Part shown: piece by piece, positions 13,854 through 21,389 of the stretch
Position numbering within the stretch: position 1 is the first letter of the stretch
Layout of the letters: every line of letters starts with the position of its first letter
Assembly (NCBI GenBank): GCA_045617825.1
Contig: JAZLJI010000127.1
Location: 1-21,389, forward strand
Length of the DNA stretch: 21,389 nucleotides
DNA from: UBA6987 sp045617825
GTDB taxonomy: Bacteria > Bacillota > Clostridia > Lachnospirales > Lachnospiraceae
Reading direction: 5' to 3'
Made by a program: the position numbers and the translations under genes
The notes under the pieces: model-generated
What the model was told of the DNA's origin: nothing
Seen by the model: only the letters and a program-made list of their open reading frames with translations
The model's database searches: none

Positions 13854-14969
13854 ATGGATCAGTTAAAGGTTCTGGCGGTGGCCTCCGGGGCCGATATCGC
13901 CCGTCTGGAGGAGATCCTGGAATGCGAGTCCATCAACCGCATGGCCAGCCTGGAGCCCCGGGCCGAGGAGGTCGACCGGGCCGTATCGCTGCCGGTGGAC
14001 GCGGTGGTCATGCTGACGGACAGCCTGACCGCCGAGGAGAGCGCATTTCTCGAAAAACTGTATATGAACCGCAGCAAGCTGGCCTTCATCCTGCTCTGCC
14101 GGAGCGCTGACACGGCGCTGATGGCCCGGGCGATGGAAAACGGCGTCACCAAGCTGATGACCACCGACCGCACCTACGCGGAGATCCGGGAGGGCATCGT
14201 GGAGGAGACGGAAAGGGTCCGCAGCCGCTCGGAGAGCGCTACCGTCAGGCAGTTCGATTCCAGGGTGCTGTCGATCTTCAGTCCCAAGGGCGGCTGCGGC
14301 AAGACCACGGTGGCGGTCAATCTGGCGATCGCCCTGCAGCAAACGGGCAAGCAGGTGGCCCTGGTGGACCTGGACCTGCAGTTCGGAGACGTGGGCGTCT
14401 TCCTGAACCTGCCCCGCTGCGATACCTTTTCGGACCTGGCGGGAGAGCCGAGCCTGACTCCGGCAGTGGTCAAAAGCTATCTGTTCACCCATCGTTCGGG
14501 GGTCAAGGTGCTCTGCGCGCCCAGCTCCCCGGAGCTGGCGGAGCTGGTGAAGCCCGAGATGGTGGAGCGGGTGATCACGGTGCTGCGGGCGGAATTCGAT
14601 TACCTGATCCTGGATCAGGCGCCCAAGCTGGACGATATCGCCCTTGTCTCACTGGAGCATTCGGACAGCATTTACCTGATCACCAACCCGGAGATCCCGA
14701 CCCTGAAGAATTCCCGGGTCTGCATGGGCCTCCTGAAGACCCTGGGCCTGAGCGACAAGATCCGGCTCATCATCAACAAGTCGGGAGACCGGCTGGTGGG
14801 GCAGAAGGACGTGGAGCGCTCCCTGGATATCAAGGCCTCGCTGGCCATCCCCTGGGACAGCAAAACGGCCTCCGAGGCCATCAATCGGGGCATCCCGGCG
14901 GTGGAATGCTCCCGGCGCTCGAAAATGACGAAGGCATTGGTGAAATACGTCAGGAAAAACGAGGTGTAA
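13854..14969 (+). CDS. tadZ: TadZ/CpaE-type MinD-like ATPase
   Basis: 371 residues. N-terminal receiver-like domain (1-120) and a C-terminal ParA/MinD-type ATPase with deviant Walker A PKGGCGKTT (144-152), Walker A' VDLDLQFGDV (171-180) and LILDQAP as the Walker B region. TadZ/CpaE proteins place the Tad machine at the cell pole or at specific membrane sites. The ATG lies 1 bp after the cpaB stop, and tadA begins 3 bp after its own stop, so the genes are tightly coupled. Confidence 0.9.
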   Translation: MDQLKVLAVASGADIARLEEILECESINRMASLEPRAEEVDRAVSLPVDAVVMLTDSLTAEESAFLEKLYMNRSKLAFILLCRSADTALMARAMENGVTKLMTTDRTYAEIREGIVEETERVRSRSESATVRQFDSRVLSIFSPKGGCGKTTVAVNLAIALQQTGKQVALVDLDLQFGDVGVFLNLPRCDTFSDLAGEPSLTPAVVKSYLFTHRSGVKVLCAPSSPELAELVKPEMVERVITVLRAEFDYLILDQAPKLDDIALVSLEHSDSIYLITNPEIPTLKNSRVCMGLLKTLGLSDKIRLIINKSGDRLVGQKDVERSLDIKASLAIPWDSKTASEAINRGIPAVECSRRSKMTKALVKYVRKNEV

Positions 14970-14972
14970 GCC

Positions 14973-16475
<1,503 letters not shown>

Positions 16476-16496
16476 GGCTTGACGGAGGGAGAAGAG

Positions 16497-17453
16497 ATGG
16501 GAGCAGACATCATCGGCATCACGGCGCTGGGCACCGCGGCGGTATTTACCCTGTCTCTGACCCTTCTGGGAAGCGGAGGCGCAGGAAGGCGGCAGGTGAG
16601 CCGGCGCGTTACCGAGCTGAGCGGCGAGCAGGAGGACCGGACGGCAAGGAAAAAGCCCCGGAAACGCGTTCCCGCGCAGCAGCAGAGCACGCTGGCCCGC
16701 ACGAAAAAGACGCTGGCGACCCTGGAGGACCAGCTCTACGACGTGGGCGTACACATCAGTGTCGGCAAATTCCTCCTGCTTTGGGGGGCCGCGGCCTACG
16801 GGATCCCGCTGCTCGCGGCCCTGGCCGGCGCACCGCTGCTCCTGTCCCTGGGCCTGGCGGTCTTCATCGCGCTGGCCCCGATCCTGTATCTCAGACAGAA
16901 GCGCAGCAAGCGGCGGAGCGCTCTGGAGGAGCAGCTGGTGGACGCCATCGGCGTGATGGTCAACGCCCTTAGGGCAGGCCATTCCTTCCAGACGGCCATG
17001 AACAGCATCTCCGAGGAGATGACGGGGCCGGTGGCGGAGGAATTCGGCCGGGTCTTCCGGGAAACGCAGCACGGCATGACCATGCAGGAGTCCATGGGCC
17101 GCATGATCGACCGCACCGGCTCCGACGACCTGGAAATGCTCTGCACCGCCATCCTGATCCAACGGGAGGTGGGCGGCAATCTGGCCGAGGTGCTGGAGAA
17201 CATCTCCGGGACCATCAGAGCCCGCCTGTCGCTGAAGACCGAGGTGAAGACCCGTACCGCCAGCGGACGGCTTTCCGGCTATCTGGTGGGCGCTTTGCCG
17301 GTGGTGCTGCTGGTGGCCATTTCTGTCATCAACCCGGAGTACAGCGATCCGCTGTTTCACACCGAGCTGGGCCGCATCATGCTGGGGCTCGGCGCGGGGA
17401 TGGAGCTCATCGGCTTCATGGTGATCCTGAAGATCGTCTCCGTCAAATACTGA
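16497..17453 (+). CDS. tadB: Tad inner-membrane platform protein TadB
   Basis: 318 residues with an N-terminal membrane helix, a basic cytoplasmic segment, a central hydrophobic pair (about 90-125), a T2SSF domain (about 140-265, including VDAIGVMVNALRAGHSF and REVGGNLAEVLENI) and a C-terminal membrane segment. TadB and TadC together form the platform turned by TadA. ATG 16497 is preferred to the in-frame TTG at 16479 because GGAGGG lies 7 nt upstream. It sits 21 bp after tadA. Confidence 0.93.
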   Translation: MGADIIGITALGTAAVFTLSLTLLGSGGAGRRQVSRRVTELSGEQEDRTARKKPRKRVPAQQQSTLARTKKTLATLEDQLYDVGVHISVGKFLLLWGAAAYGIPLLAALAGAPLLLSLGLAVFIALAPILYLRQKRSKRRSALEEQLVDAIGVMVNALRAGHSFQTAMNSISEEMTGPVAEEFGRVFRETQHGMTMQESMGRMIDRTGSDDLEMLCTAILIQREVGGNLAEVLENISGTIRARLSLKTEVKTRTASGRLSGYLVGALPVVLLVAISVINPEYSDPLFHTELGRIMLGLGAGMELIGFMVILKIVSVKY

Positions 17454-17498
17454 TCCGCCGAAGCCGCGGGTCCCACGGGAGCAAAGAAAGGAGCCGTC

Positions 17499-18422
17499 AT
17501 GGAAATCGAACTGATCACCCTGTCAGCCGCGGCGGCGGTATTCCTTTTCCTGCTGCTCCTGCTGCGCCGGCGAGGCAGTAGCGACGATCAGAAGAACCGC
17601 CGCCTGGGCGCGGTAAAGGGACAGCCGCGGGAGGACGCCAGGGAGAAAAAGTCTCTGCTGCAGGCCTATAAGGAGAACCTGAAGCGGAAGCAGCAGCAGA
17701 AGCTGCGGGGCCAGGAGCTGCAGAGCAGCCGCGGCAGGAAGAAGCAGAGCCTGCCGGAGCAGATGCTGGAGACGGCCGGGATCCCGCTGACCGGGATGCA
17801 GTTCACGCTGATCAAGCTGGCGTCGGCGCTGCTGCTGGGCTTTCTGGGCTACACGGCGTCGGGACTGCTGGAGATGGACCCTCTGCTCGAAATGTTCTTC
17901 CCGATCGGGGGCTGCCTGCTGGGCATGCTGCTGCCGGGCCGCTGGCTCACCAATCAGGTGGAAAAGCGGAAGGCGCTGTTCCGGAATTCACTGCCGGATC
18001 TGATGGACCTGCTGGTGGTCAGCGTGGAGGCCGGGCTGGGCTTCGACGCGGCGCTGCTCCGGCTGTACGAGAAGGACAAAAGCCCGCTGATGCAGGAAAT
18101 GATGCGGACGGTGCAGGATATCCGCCACGGGATGAGCAAGCGGGAGGCCTACCGGAACATGTCCGACCGCTGCGGAGTCAAGGAGATCCGCTCCTTCCTG
18201 AACGCCCTGGTCCAGGCCGAGCAGATGGGTATCTCCGTCAAGACCGTGCTGAAGACCCAGGCCGAGACCCTGCGGGAGGAACGGCGTCAGCGGGCCGAGG
18301 AAAAGGCTCTGAAGGCCCCCGTGACCATGCTGGTGCCCATGGTGATCTTCATTTTCCCGGTGATCTTCATCGTGCTGCTGGGGCCCGCCCTGATGAATGT
18401 GATGGAGGTTTTGGGAGAATGA
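17499..18422 (+). CDS. tadC: Tad inner-membrane platform protein TadC
   Basis: 307 residues, the second platform component. N-terminal membrane helix (about 4-22), a strongly basic Gln/Lys-rich cytoplasmic stretch (30-85), two membrane helices (about 105-150), a T2SSF domain (about 160-275, with LPDLMDLLVVSVEAGLGF) and a last membrane helix ending in LLGPALMN. AAAGGAG precedes the ATG. The stop overlaps the ATG of the DUF192 gene (ATGA). Confidence 0.93.
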   Translation: MEIELITLSAAAAVFLFLLLLLRRRGSSDDQKNRRLGAVKGQPREDAREKKSLLQAYKENLKRKQQQKLRGQELQSSRGRKKQSLPEQMLETAGIPLTGMQFTLIKLASALLLGFLGYTASGLLEMDPLLEMFFPIGGCLLGMLLPGRWLTNQVEKRKALFRNSLPDLMDLLVVSVEAGLGFDAALLRLYEKDKSPLMQEMMRTVQDIRHGMSKREAYRNMSDRCGVKEIRSFLNALVQAEQMGISVKTVLKTQAETLREERRQRAEEKALKAPVTMLVPMVIFIFPVIFIVLLGPALMNVMEVLGE

Positions 18423-18766
18423 AGCAGATCAGTATGGTGAATGAACGGGGCCTGCGGATCACGGTGGCCCTGGCCGGCACCTTCCTCCTGCGTCTGCGGG
18501 GCCTGCTGGGCCGGGACATCAACGCGCTGGGCGGCCTGCTGCTGAGCCCCTGCGATCAAATCCACTGCATCGGCATGGCCTACGCCATCGACGCGGTGTA
18601 CCTTTCCCGGGAGGGCAGGGTACTGAAGCTGGAGGAACGTATCCCTCCCGGAAAATGCTGCCGCCGGGTGGCCAAAAGCCGTTCGGTGCTGGAGCTGCCG
18701 GCCGGAACGGCGGCGGAGCTGGGCTTTACCCCCGGCAGCCGCTGGCTTTGCCGGGACGAGCGCTGA
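18419..18766 (+). CDS. DUF192 family protein
   Basis: 115 residues covering the single DUF192 domain: RLRGLLGRD near the start, GLLLSPCDQIHCIGMAYAIDAVYLS in the position of the family's FWMKNT-IPLDIVF segment, and VLELPAGTAAELGFTPGSRW at the end. The family has known structures but no assigned biochemical role. The usual N-terminal signal peptide is missing, so it is predicted to be cytoplasmic. It is translationally coupled to tadC by a 4-bp overlap, so it probably belongs to the Tad operon, just upstream of the second c-di-GMP aptamer. Confidence 0.85.
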   Translation: MKQISMVNERGLRITVALAGTFLLRLRGLLGRDINALGGLLLSPCDQIHCIGMAYAIDAVYLSREGRVLKLEERIPPGKCCRRVAKSRSVLELPAGTAAELGFTPGSRWLCRDER

Positions 18767-18885
18767 AGAAACCTCAGTTGACCATAGGTCTCCGTACCGC
18801 ACGGGGCCTTGAACATACCGCCCCGGGCTGATCCGGGACCGCCTCTCCGGCAACGGAGCACCGATACTCTTAAACGCAGACGGAC
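18767..18885. other. Intergenic leader with hairpins, no clear promoter
   Basis: Between the DUF192 gene and the second aptamer there are short hairpins, including CTCCG-GCAA-CGGAG (18845-18858) and CCGT-ACCGC-ACGG near 18792-18804, but no good -35/-10 pair and no terminator. TTGACC at 18778 has no matching -10 box. The pilin message may therefore come by read-through or processing of the tad transcript, or from a promoter of another sigma factor. Confidence 0.4.
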
Positions 18886-18966
18886 ACGAAAGGGCAAAAC
18901 CGCTGAAAGGCGGTGACGCAAAGCCAAGGACCCTCGCGAACGCAGGGCAGCCGGCTGCCGAATGGA
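18886..18966 (+). promoter_or_regulatory. Second cyclic-di-GMP class I riboswitch aptamer, pilin leader
   Basis: GGGCAAAACC (18892-18901), ACCGCT-GAAA-GGCGGT hairpin with GAAA tetraloop (18899-18914), invariant GACGCAAAGCC (18915-18925), a P3 arm built on CCCT/AGGG (18931-18947) and GGCAGCCGGCTGCC (18946-18959). It closely matches the GEMM-I consensus. No terminator follows. TCCTCC (18975-18980) can pair with GGAGGA in the flp ribosome site (19029-19034), so translational control is likely. Confidence 0.94.
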
Positions 18967-19040
18967 CCGGAAGATCCTCCTTCGCGCCTGATGCAGCACG
19001 AAAAACTGAATAAAGCAAATCAAAAAACGGAGGAAACAAA

Positions 19041-19232
19041 ATGTTTAAGAAGTTCTGGAACGACGAAGAAGGTCAGGGAATGGTGGAGTACGCTTTGATC
19101 ATCGCATTGATCGCGATCGTGGTCATCGGCGCCGTCGCCGCTATCGGCAAGGCGATCAACAGCAAATTCCAGGATGCCGCTGATATCCTGACCAGCGAAG
19201 TCAATGGCGAAGGCGGCGAATTAAACAGCTAA
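19041..19232 (+). CDS. flp: Flp-family type IVb pilin
   Basis: 63-residue prepilin. Leader MFKKFWNDEEG is followed by QGMVEYALIIALIAIVVIGA, so the predicted TadV cleavage after Gly11 gives a mature 52-residue pilin with Glu at +5 and Tyr at +6, exactly as in Flp pilins. The hydrophobic helix (about 17-37) forms the fibre core. A short hydrophilic tail ends GGELNS. GGAGGA sits 6 nt before the ATG and is the target of a possible anti-Shine-Dalgarno. It has its own c-di-GMP aptamer and terminator, separating it from the assembly genes. Confidence 0.96.
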   Translation: MFKKFWNDEEGQGMVEYALIIALIAIVVIGAVAAIGKAINSKFQDAADILTSEVNGEGGELNS

Positions 19233-19256
19233 GACATTCTCACCCTTTCATCCTCA

Positions 19257-19287
19257 CCCCCGGTCTGCGGACCGGGGGCTTTTTTTA
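19257..19287 (+). terminator. Intrinsic terminator after flp
   Basis: CCCCCGGTC (19257-19265), loop TGCG and GACCGGGGG (19270-19278) form a perfect 9-bp GC-rich stem followed by C and TTTTTTT, 24 bp after the pilin stop codon. Confidence 0.96.
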
Positions 19288-19423
19288 TCTCCGGCATCGT
19301 ACGTGTTCTAAACGGCCCGTATCCGGAACGGCGCTTGCCGTCCCCGGCCCCATGTTCTGTGCATTTTTTGCCGATTATAATCAAAAAAAATAGAAGAAAA
19401 GCGTTTTTTGACCCTGATCCCTC

Positions 19424-19452
19424 TTGACCAAAACGACATTTTCGTGTATGTT
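19424..19452 (+). promoter_or_regulatory. Predicted promoter of the coiled-coil gene
   Basis: TTGACC (19424-19429), a 17-bp spacer and TATGTT (19447-19452). Upstream is an A-rich tract (19381-19400). The resulting leader of about 140 nt contains a perfect CCTGTC-AGCA-GACAGG hairpin (19545-19560). No known riboswitch class is recognised there. The remaining 19288-19423 bases hold no gene. Confidence 0.55.
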
Positions 19453-19594
19453 TAAGGGCAGGAGGCCGGGAAACGGAACGATCGCCGGATCACAGGGAAA
19501 AGGCGCATTTCCCACGGAACGGACCGCCGGGGAGACTGAAGGCTCCTGTCAGCAGACAGGAAAGGAATTTAGAGAACGATCAGGAGAAGCAGAG

Positions 19595-21389
19595 ATGAGC
19601 GTGAACCATATGGAAGATGACCGCGTTGAAGCACTGCGGCAGTCTTTGGAGCAGGAATACCGTTTCGGCACGTCCTTTCAGGGCTACAATAAGGAGGCCG
19701 TCAAGACCTATATCCGGGAGCTGAAGGACAGCCAGGCCAAAAAGCTGCAGGATCTTTTCTACGAAAAGGAAGCCCTGCGGATGGAAATGAGCCGCGCGGA
19801 AGAGAAGCTGGAGACGCAGATAGCTTTTCTGAAGGAAGAGGACGAAAAGCAGCTGGCTTCTCTGAAGGAGGAGCACGAGCAGGAGCTGACGGCCCTGAAC
19901 GCGGCGCATGAGCAGGAGCTGACGGCGGAGAAGACGAAGCACGAGGAAGACGTCGCGGAGCTGCAGGAGATGTATGAGCAGGAGCTGACGACCCTGAGGT
20001 CGGACAAGAAGGAACTGCAGGATCTCCTGAGCACGGAAAGAAGCGCGGCCGAGGGCCAAAAAGAGGAAAAGGATGCCCTGCGGGCGGAGATCATCCGCGC
20101 GAGGGAGGAGCTGGCTTCTCTGAAGGCTGAGCACGAGCAGGAGCTGGAGGCGATGAATCCGGAGCAGGCGCTGGCTCCCCTGAAGGCCGAGCACGAGCAG
20201 GAGCTGGAGGCGCTGAAGGCTGAGCACGAAGAAGAGCTGGCTGCGCTGAAGGCTGAGCACGAAGACGCGCTGGCTTCCCTGAAGGCGGATCATGAACAGG
20301 AGCTGGAGGCGCTGAAGGCCGAGCACGAAGAAGAGCTGACTGCTCTGAAGGCGGAGCGCGAAGAAGAACTGGCTTCCCTGAAGGCGGATCATGAACAGGA
20401 GCTGGAGGCGCTGAAGGCGGAGCTTGAGCAGGAACTGACGGCGGAGAAGGCAAAGCACGAAGAGGATATCGCGGCGCTGCAGGACATGTACGAGCAGGAG
20501 CTCACGGCTCTGCGGACGGGCAAGCAGGAGCTTCAGGAGCTCCTTGACGCGGAAAGAAGCACGGCTGCCGCCCAGAATGAGGAAAAGGAAGCCCTGCGGT
20601 CGGAGATCAGCCGCACGGCGCAGGAGCTGGCCGTTCTGAAGACGGATCACGAGCAGGAACTGGCGGTTCTGAAGACGAATCACGAGCAGGAGCAGGATGC
20701 CGTGAAGGCGGAGCGCGAGCAGGAGCTCGACGTTCTGAAGTCGGGGCACGAGCAGGAGCTGGGCGCGCTGAAGGCTGAGCACGAGCAGACTCTGGCCTCT
20801 CTGAAGTCCGAGCTTGAACAGGCGCTGGCGGCGGAAAAAGCTAAGCACGAAGAGGAGCTCTCGGAGCTGCAGGATATGTATGAGCAGGAGCTGACCTCCG
20901 TGAAGACGGCGAAGCAGGAGCTCGAGGAGCTCCTGGAGGCGGAAAGAAGCACCGCCGAGGTCAAGAAAGAGGAGAAGGAAGCCCTGCGGATGGAGATCGA
21001 CCGCACGGAACGGTCGCTGGAGACGCAGATTGCTACTCTGAAGGAGGACGGCGAGCAGCAGATGGCTTCTCTGAAGACGGAGCACGAGCAGGAGCTGACT
21101 GCCCTGAAGGCCGAGCACGAGCAGGAGCTGGCTGCCCTGAAGGCGGCTTGCGGACAGGAGCTGGCGGCGGAGAAGGCAAAGCACGAGGAGGAGATTTCCG
21201 AGCTGCAGGAGTTGTACGAGCAGGAGCTGACCTCCGTGAAGAACGCCAAGAAGGAGCTTGAGGAGCTCCTGGAGGAGGAAAGAAGCACGGCTGAGGCCAG
21301 AAAGGCGGAACCGGAGGAAGAACTGAAGGCTCTGCTGGAGGAGGCCCGCAGCGAGGAACGCAGCCGCCTGGAGGACGAGACCCAGATCC
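19595..21389 (+). CDS. Long repeat-built coiled-coil protein with DivIVA-like N-terminus (3'-truncated by window)
   Basis: The frame is open from ATG 19595 to the window end (598 codons so far, no stop). AGGAGA lies upstream. Residues about 23-42 (RFGTSFQGYNKEAVKTYIRE) resemble the DivIVA/GpsB N-terminal module, which has a GYN-x-x-x-V-x-x-Y/F-I pattern. From residue 45 on it is continuous Glu/Lys/Ala/Leu coiled coil with no signal peptide, membrane helix or proline-rich break. A core of about 60 residues beginning AEKxKHEE, with LQxMYEQEL, ERSxA and EEKxALRxEI, occurs four times (core starts near 19925, 20441, 20831 and 21167). Between cores are 2, 8, 6 and 3 regular 11-residue units of the LKAEHEQELEA type. 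The GC-rich antisense frames are also open, as expected for such repeats, but the + frame has the start site and sensible protein. Function unknown; a cytoskeletal or polar scaffold is inferred. Confidence 0.85.
   Translation, partial: MSVNHMEDDRVEALRQSLEQEYRFGTSFQGYNKEAVKTYIRELKDSQAKKLQDLFYEKEALRMEMSRAEEKLETQIAFLKEEDEKQLASLKEEHEQELTALNAAHEQELTAEKTKHEEDVAELQEMYEQELTTLRSDKKELQDLLSTERSAAEGQKEEKDALRAEIIRAREELASLKAEHEQELEAMNPEQALAPLKAEHEQELEALKAEHEEELAALKAEHEDALASLKADHEQELEALKAEHEEELTALKAEREEELASLKADHEQELEALKAELEQELTAEKAKHEEDIAALQDMYEQELTALRTGKQELQELLDAERSTAAAQNEEKEALRSEISRTAQELAVLKTDHEQELAVLKTNHEQEQDAVKAEREQELDVLKSGHEQELGALKAEHEQTLASLKSELEQALAAEKAKHEEELSELQDMYEQELTSVKTAKQELEELLEAERSTAEVKKEEKEALRMEIDRTERSLETQIATLKEDGEQQMASLKTEHEQELTALKAEHEQELAALKAACGQELAAEKAKHEEEISELQELYEQELTSVKNAKKELEELLEEERSTAEARKAEPEEELKALLEEARSEERSRLEDETQI
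20180..20443 (+). repeat. Eight tandem 33-bp (11-residue) coiled-coil repeats
   Basis: Eight uninterrupted copies of an 11-codon unit with consensus LKAEHEQELEA. Leucines at positions 1 and 9 and His/Arg/Leu at position 5 give a 4-4-3 hydrophobic spacing, the hendecad pattern of straight or slightly right-handed coiled coils rather than the heptad. Confidence 0.85.
20636..20833 (+). repeat. Six tandem 33-bp coiled-coil repeats
   Basis: Six 11-codon units (LKTDHEQELAV, LKTNHEQEQDA, VKAEREQELDV and so on) end at the third AEKAKHEE core. Smaller blocks of two units (19862-19927) and three units (21071-21169) precede the first and fourth cores. Confidence 0.8.

Noticed and set aside
19862..21169. 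CRISPR-like array because of regular 33-bp repeats
   Set aside because: Repeats are contiguous, in frame and without unique spacers; they encode 11-residue coiled-coil units.
19580..21184. A 534-codon Leu/Gln/Arg-rich minus-strand frame over the coiled-coil gene
   Set aside because: Reverse complement of CTG/GAG/AAG-rich repeats gives such frames automatically; the plus frame has the promoter, Shine-Dalgarno and ordered protein repeats.

Overview
The window is GC-rich, densely coded and reads almost entirely on the + strand. Strong Shine-Dalgarno sites, two cyclic-di-GMP class I riboswitches, a Tad pilus locus without an outer-membrane secretin, and the dtd / ruvAB / zapA / U32 housekeeping block all point to a monoderm Bacillota, most likely a Clostridia member of the Lachnospiraceae type. 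That taxonomic placement is inference from gene content; no rRNA or tRNA gene is visible.

Region 1 (1-2220) is housekeeping: the 3' part of dtd (D-aminoacyl-tRNA deacylase), then ruvA and ruvB, closed by an intrinsic terminator whose U-tract also seems to supply the -35 box of the next promoter. Region 2 (2211-10031) looks like one 7.7-kb transcription unit: zapA, a U32-family protein (rRNA/tRNA hydroxylation type), three tandem exported DUF1287 (NlpC/P60-like) paralogues, a Nudix hydrolase and a CapA-family protein, closed by a 14-bp-stem terminator. The DUF1287 trio (one membrane-anchored, two predicted lipoproteins) shares an EF-hand-like DxDxDG loop and Ser/Glu/Thr/Pro-rich linkers.

Region 3 (10032-11490) has no long gene for about 750 bp. 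It holds a strong promoter and a roughly 350-nt leader with hairpins, then a perfect Shine-Dalgarno site serving an 8-codon GTG ORF. The stop codon of that ORF runs into a 13-bp intrinsic terminator. A thymidylate synthase-family gene (methanogen-type length) follows. The layout resembles leader-peptide attenuation.

Region 4 (11550-19287) is a Tad/Flp pilus locus: promoter, c-di-GMP-I aptamer with terminator, tadV (prepilin peptidase), tadE, cpaB, tadZ, tadA, tadB, tadC, a DUF192 gene, a second c-di-GMP-I aptamer, the flp pilin and a terminator. The 3' strand of the first aptamer can pair with the 5' arm of its terminator, which predicts an OFF switch for the assembly genes. The second aptamer has no terminator but is followed by an anti-Shine-Dalgarno hexamer, which suggests separate translational control of the pilin.

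Region 5 (19288-21389) has a predicted promoter, a leader of about 140 nt, and the first 598 codons of a very long coiled-coil protein with a DivIVA-like N-terminus. Four copies of a roughly 60-residue core are separated by variable numbers of 11-residue (33-bp) repeats, and the gene runs off the end. The strongest candidates for something new are the doubly riboswitch-controlled Tad locus with its neighbouring repeat coiled-coil protein, the DUF1287 triplet, and the mini-ORF leader.
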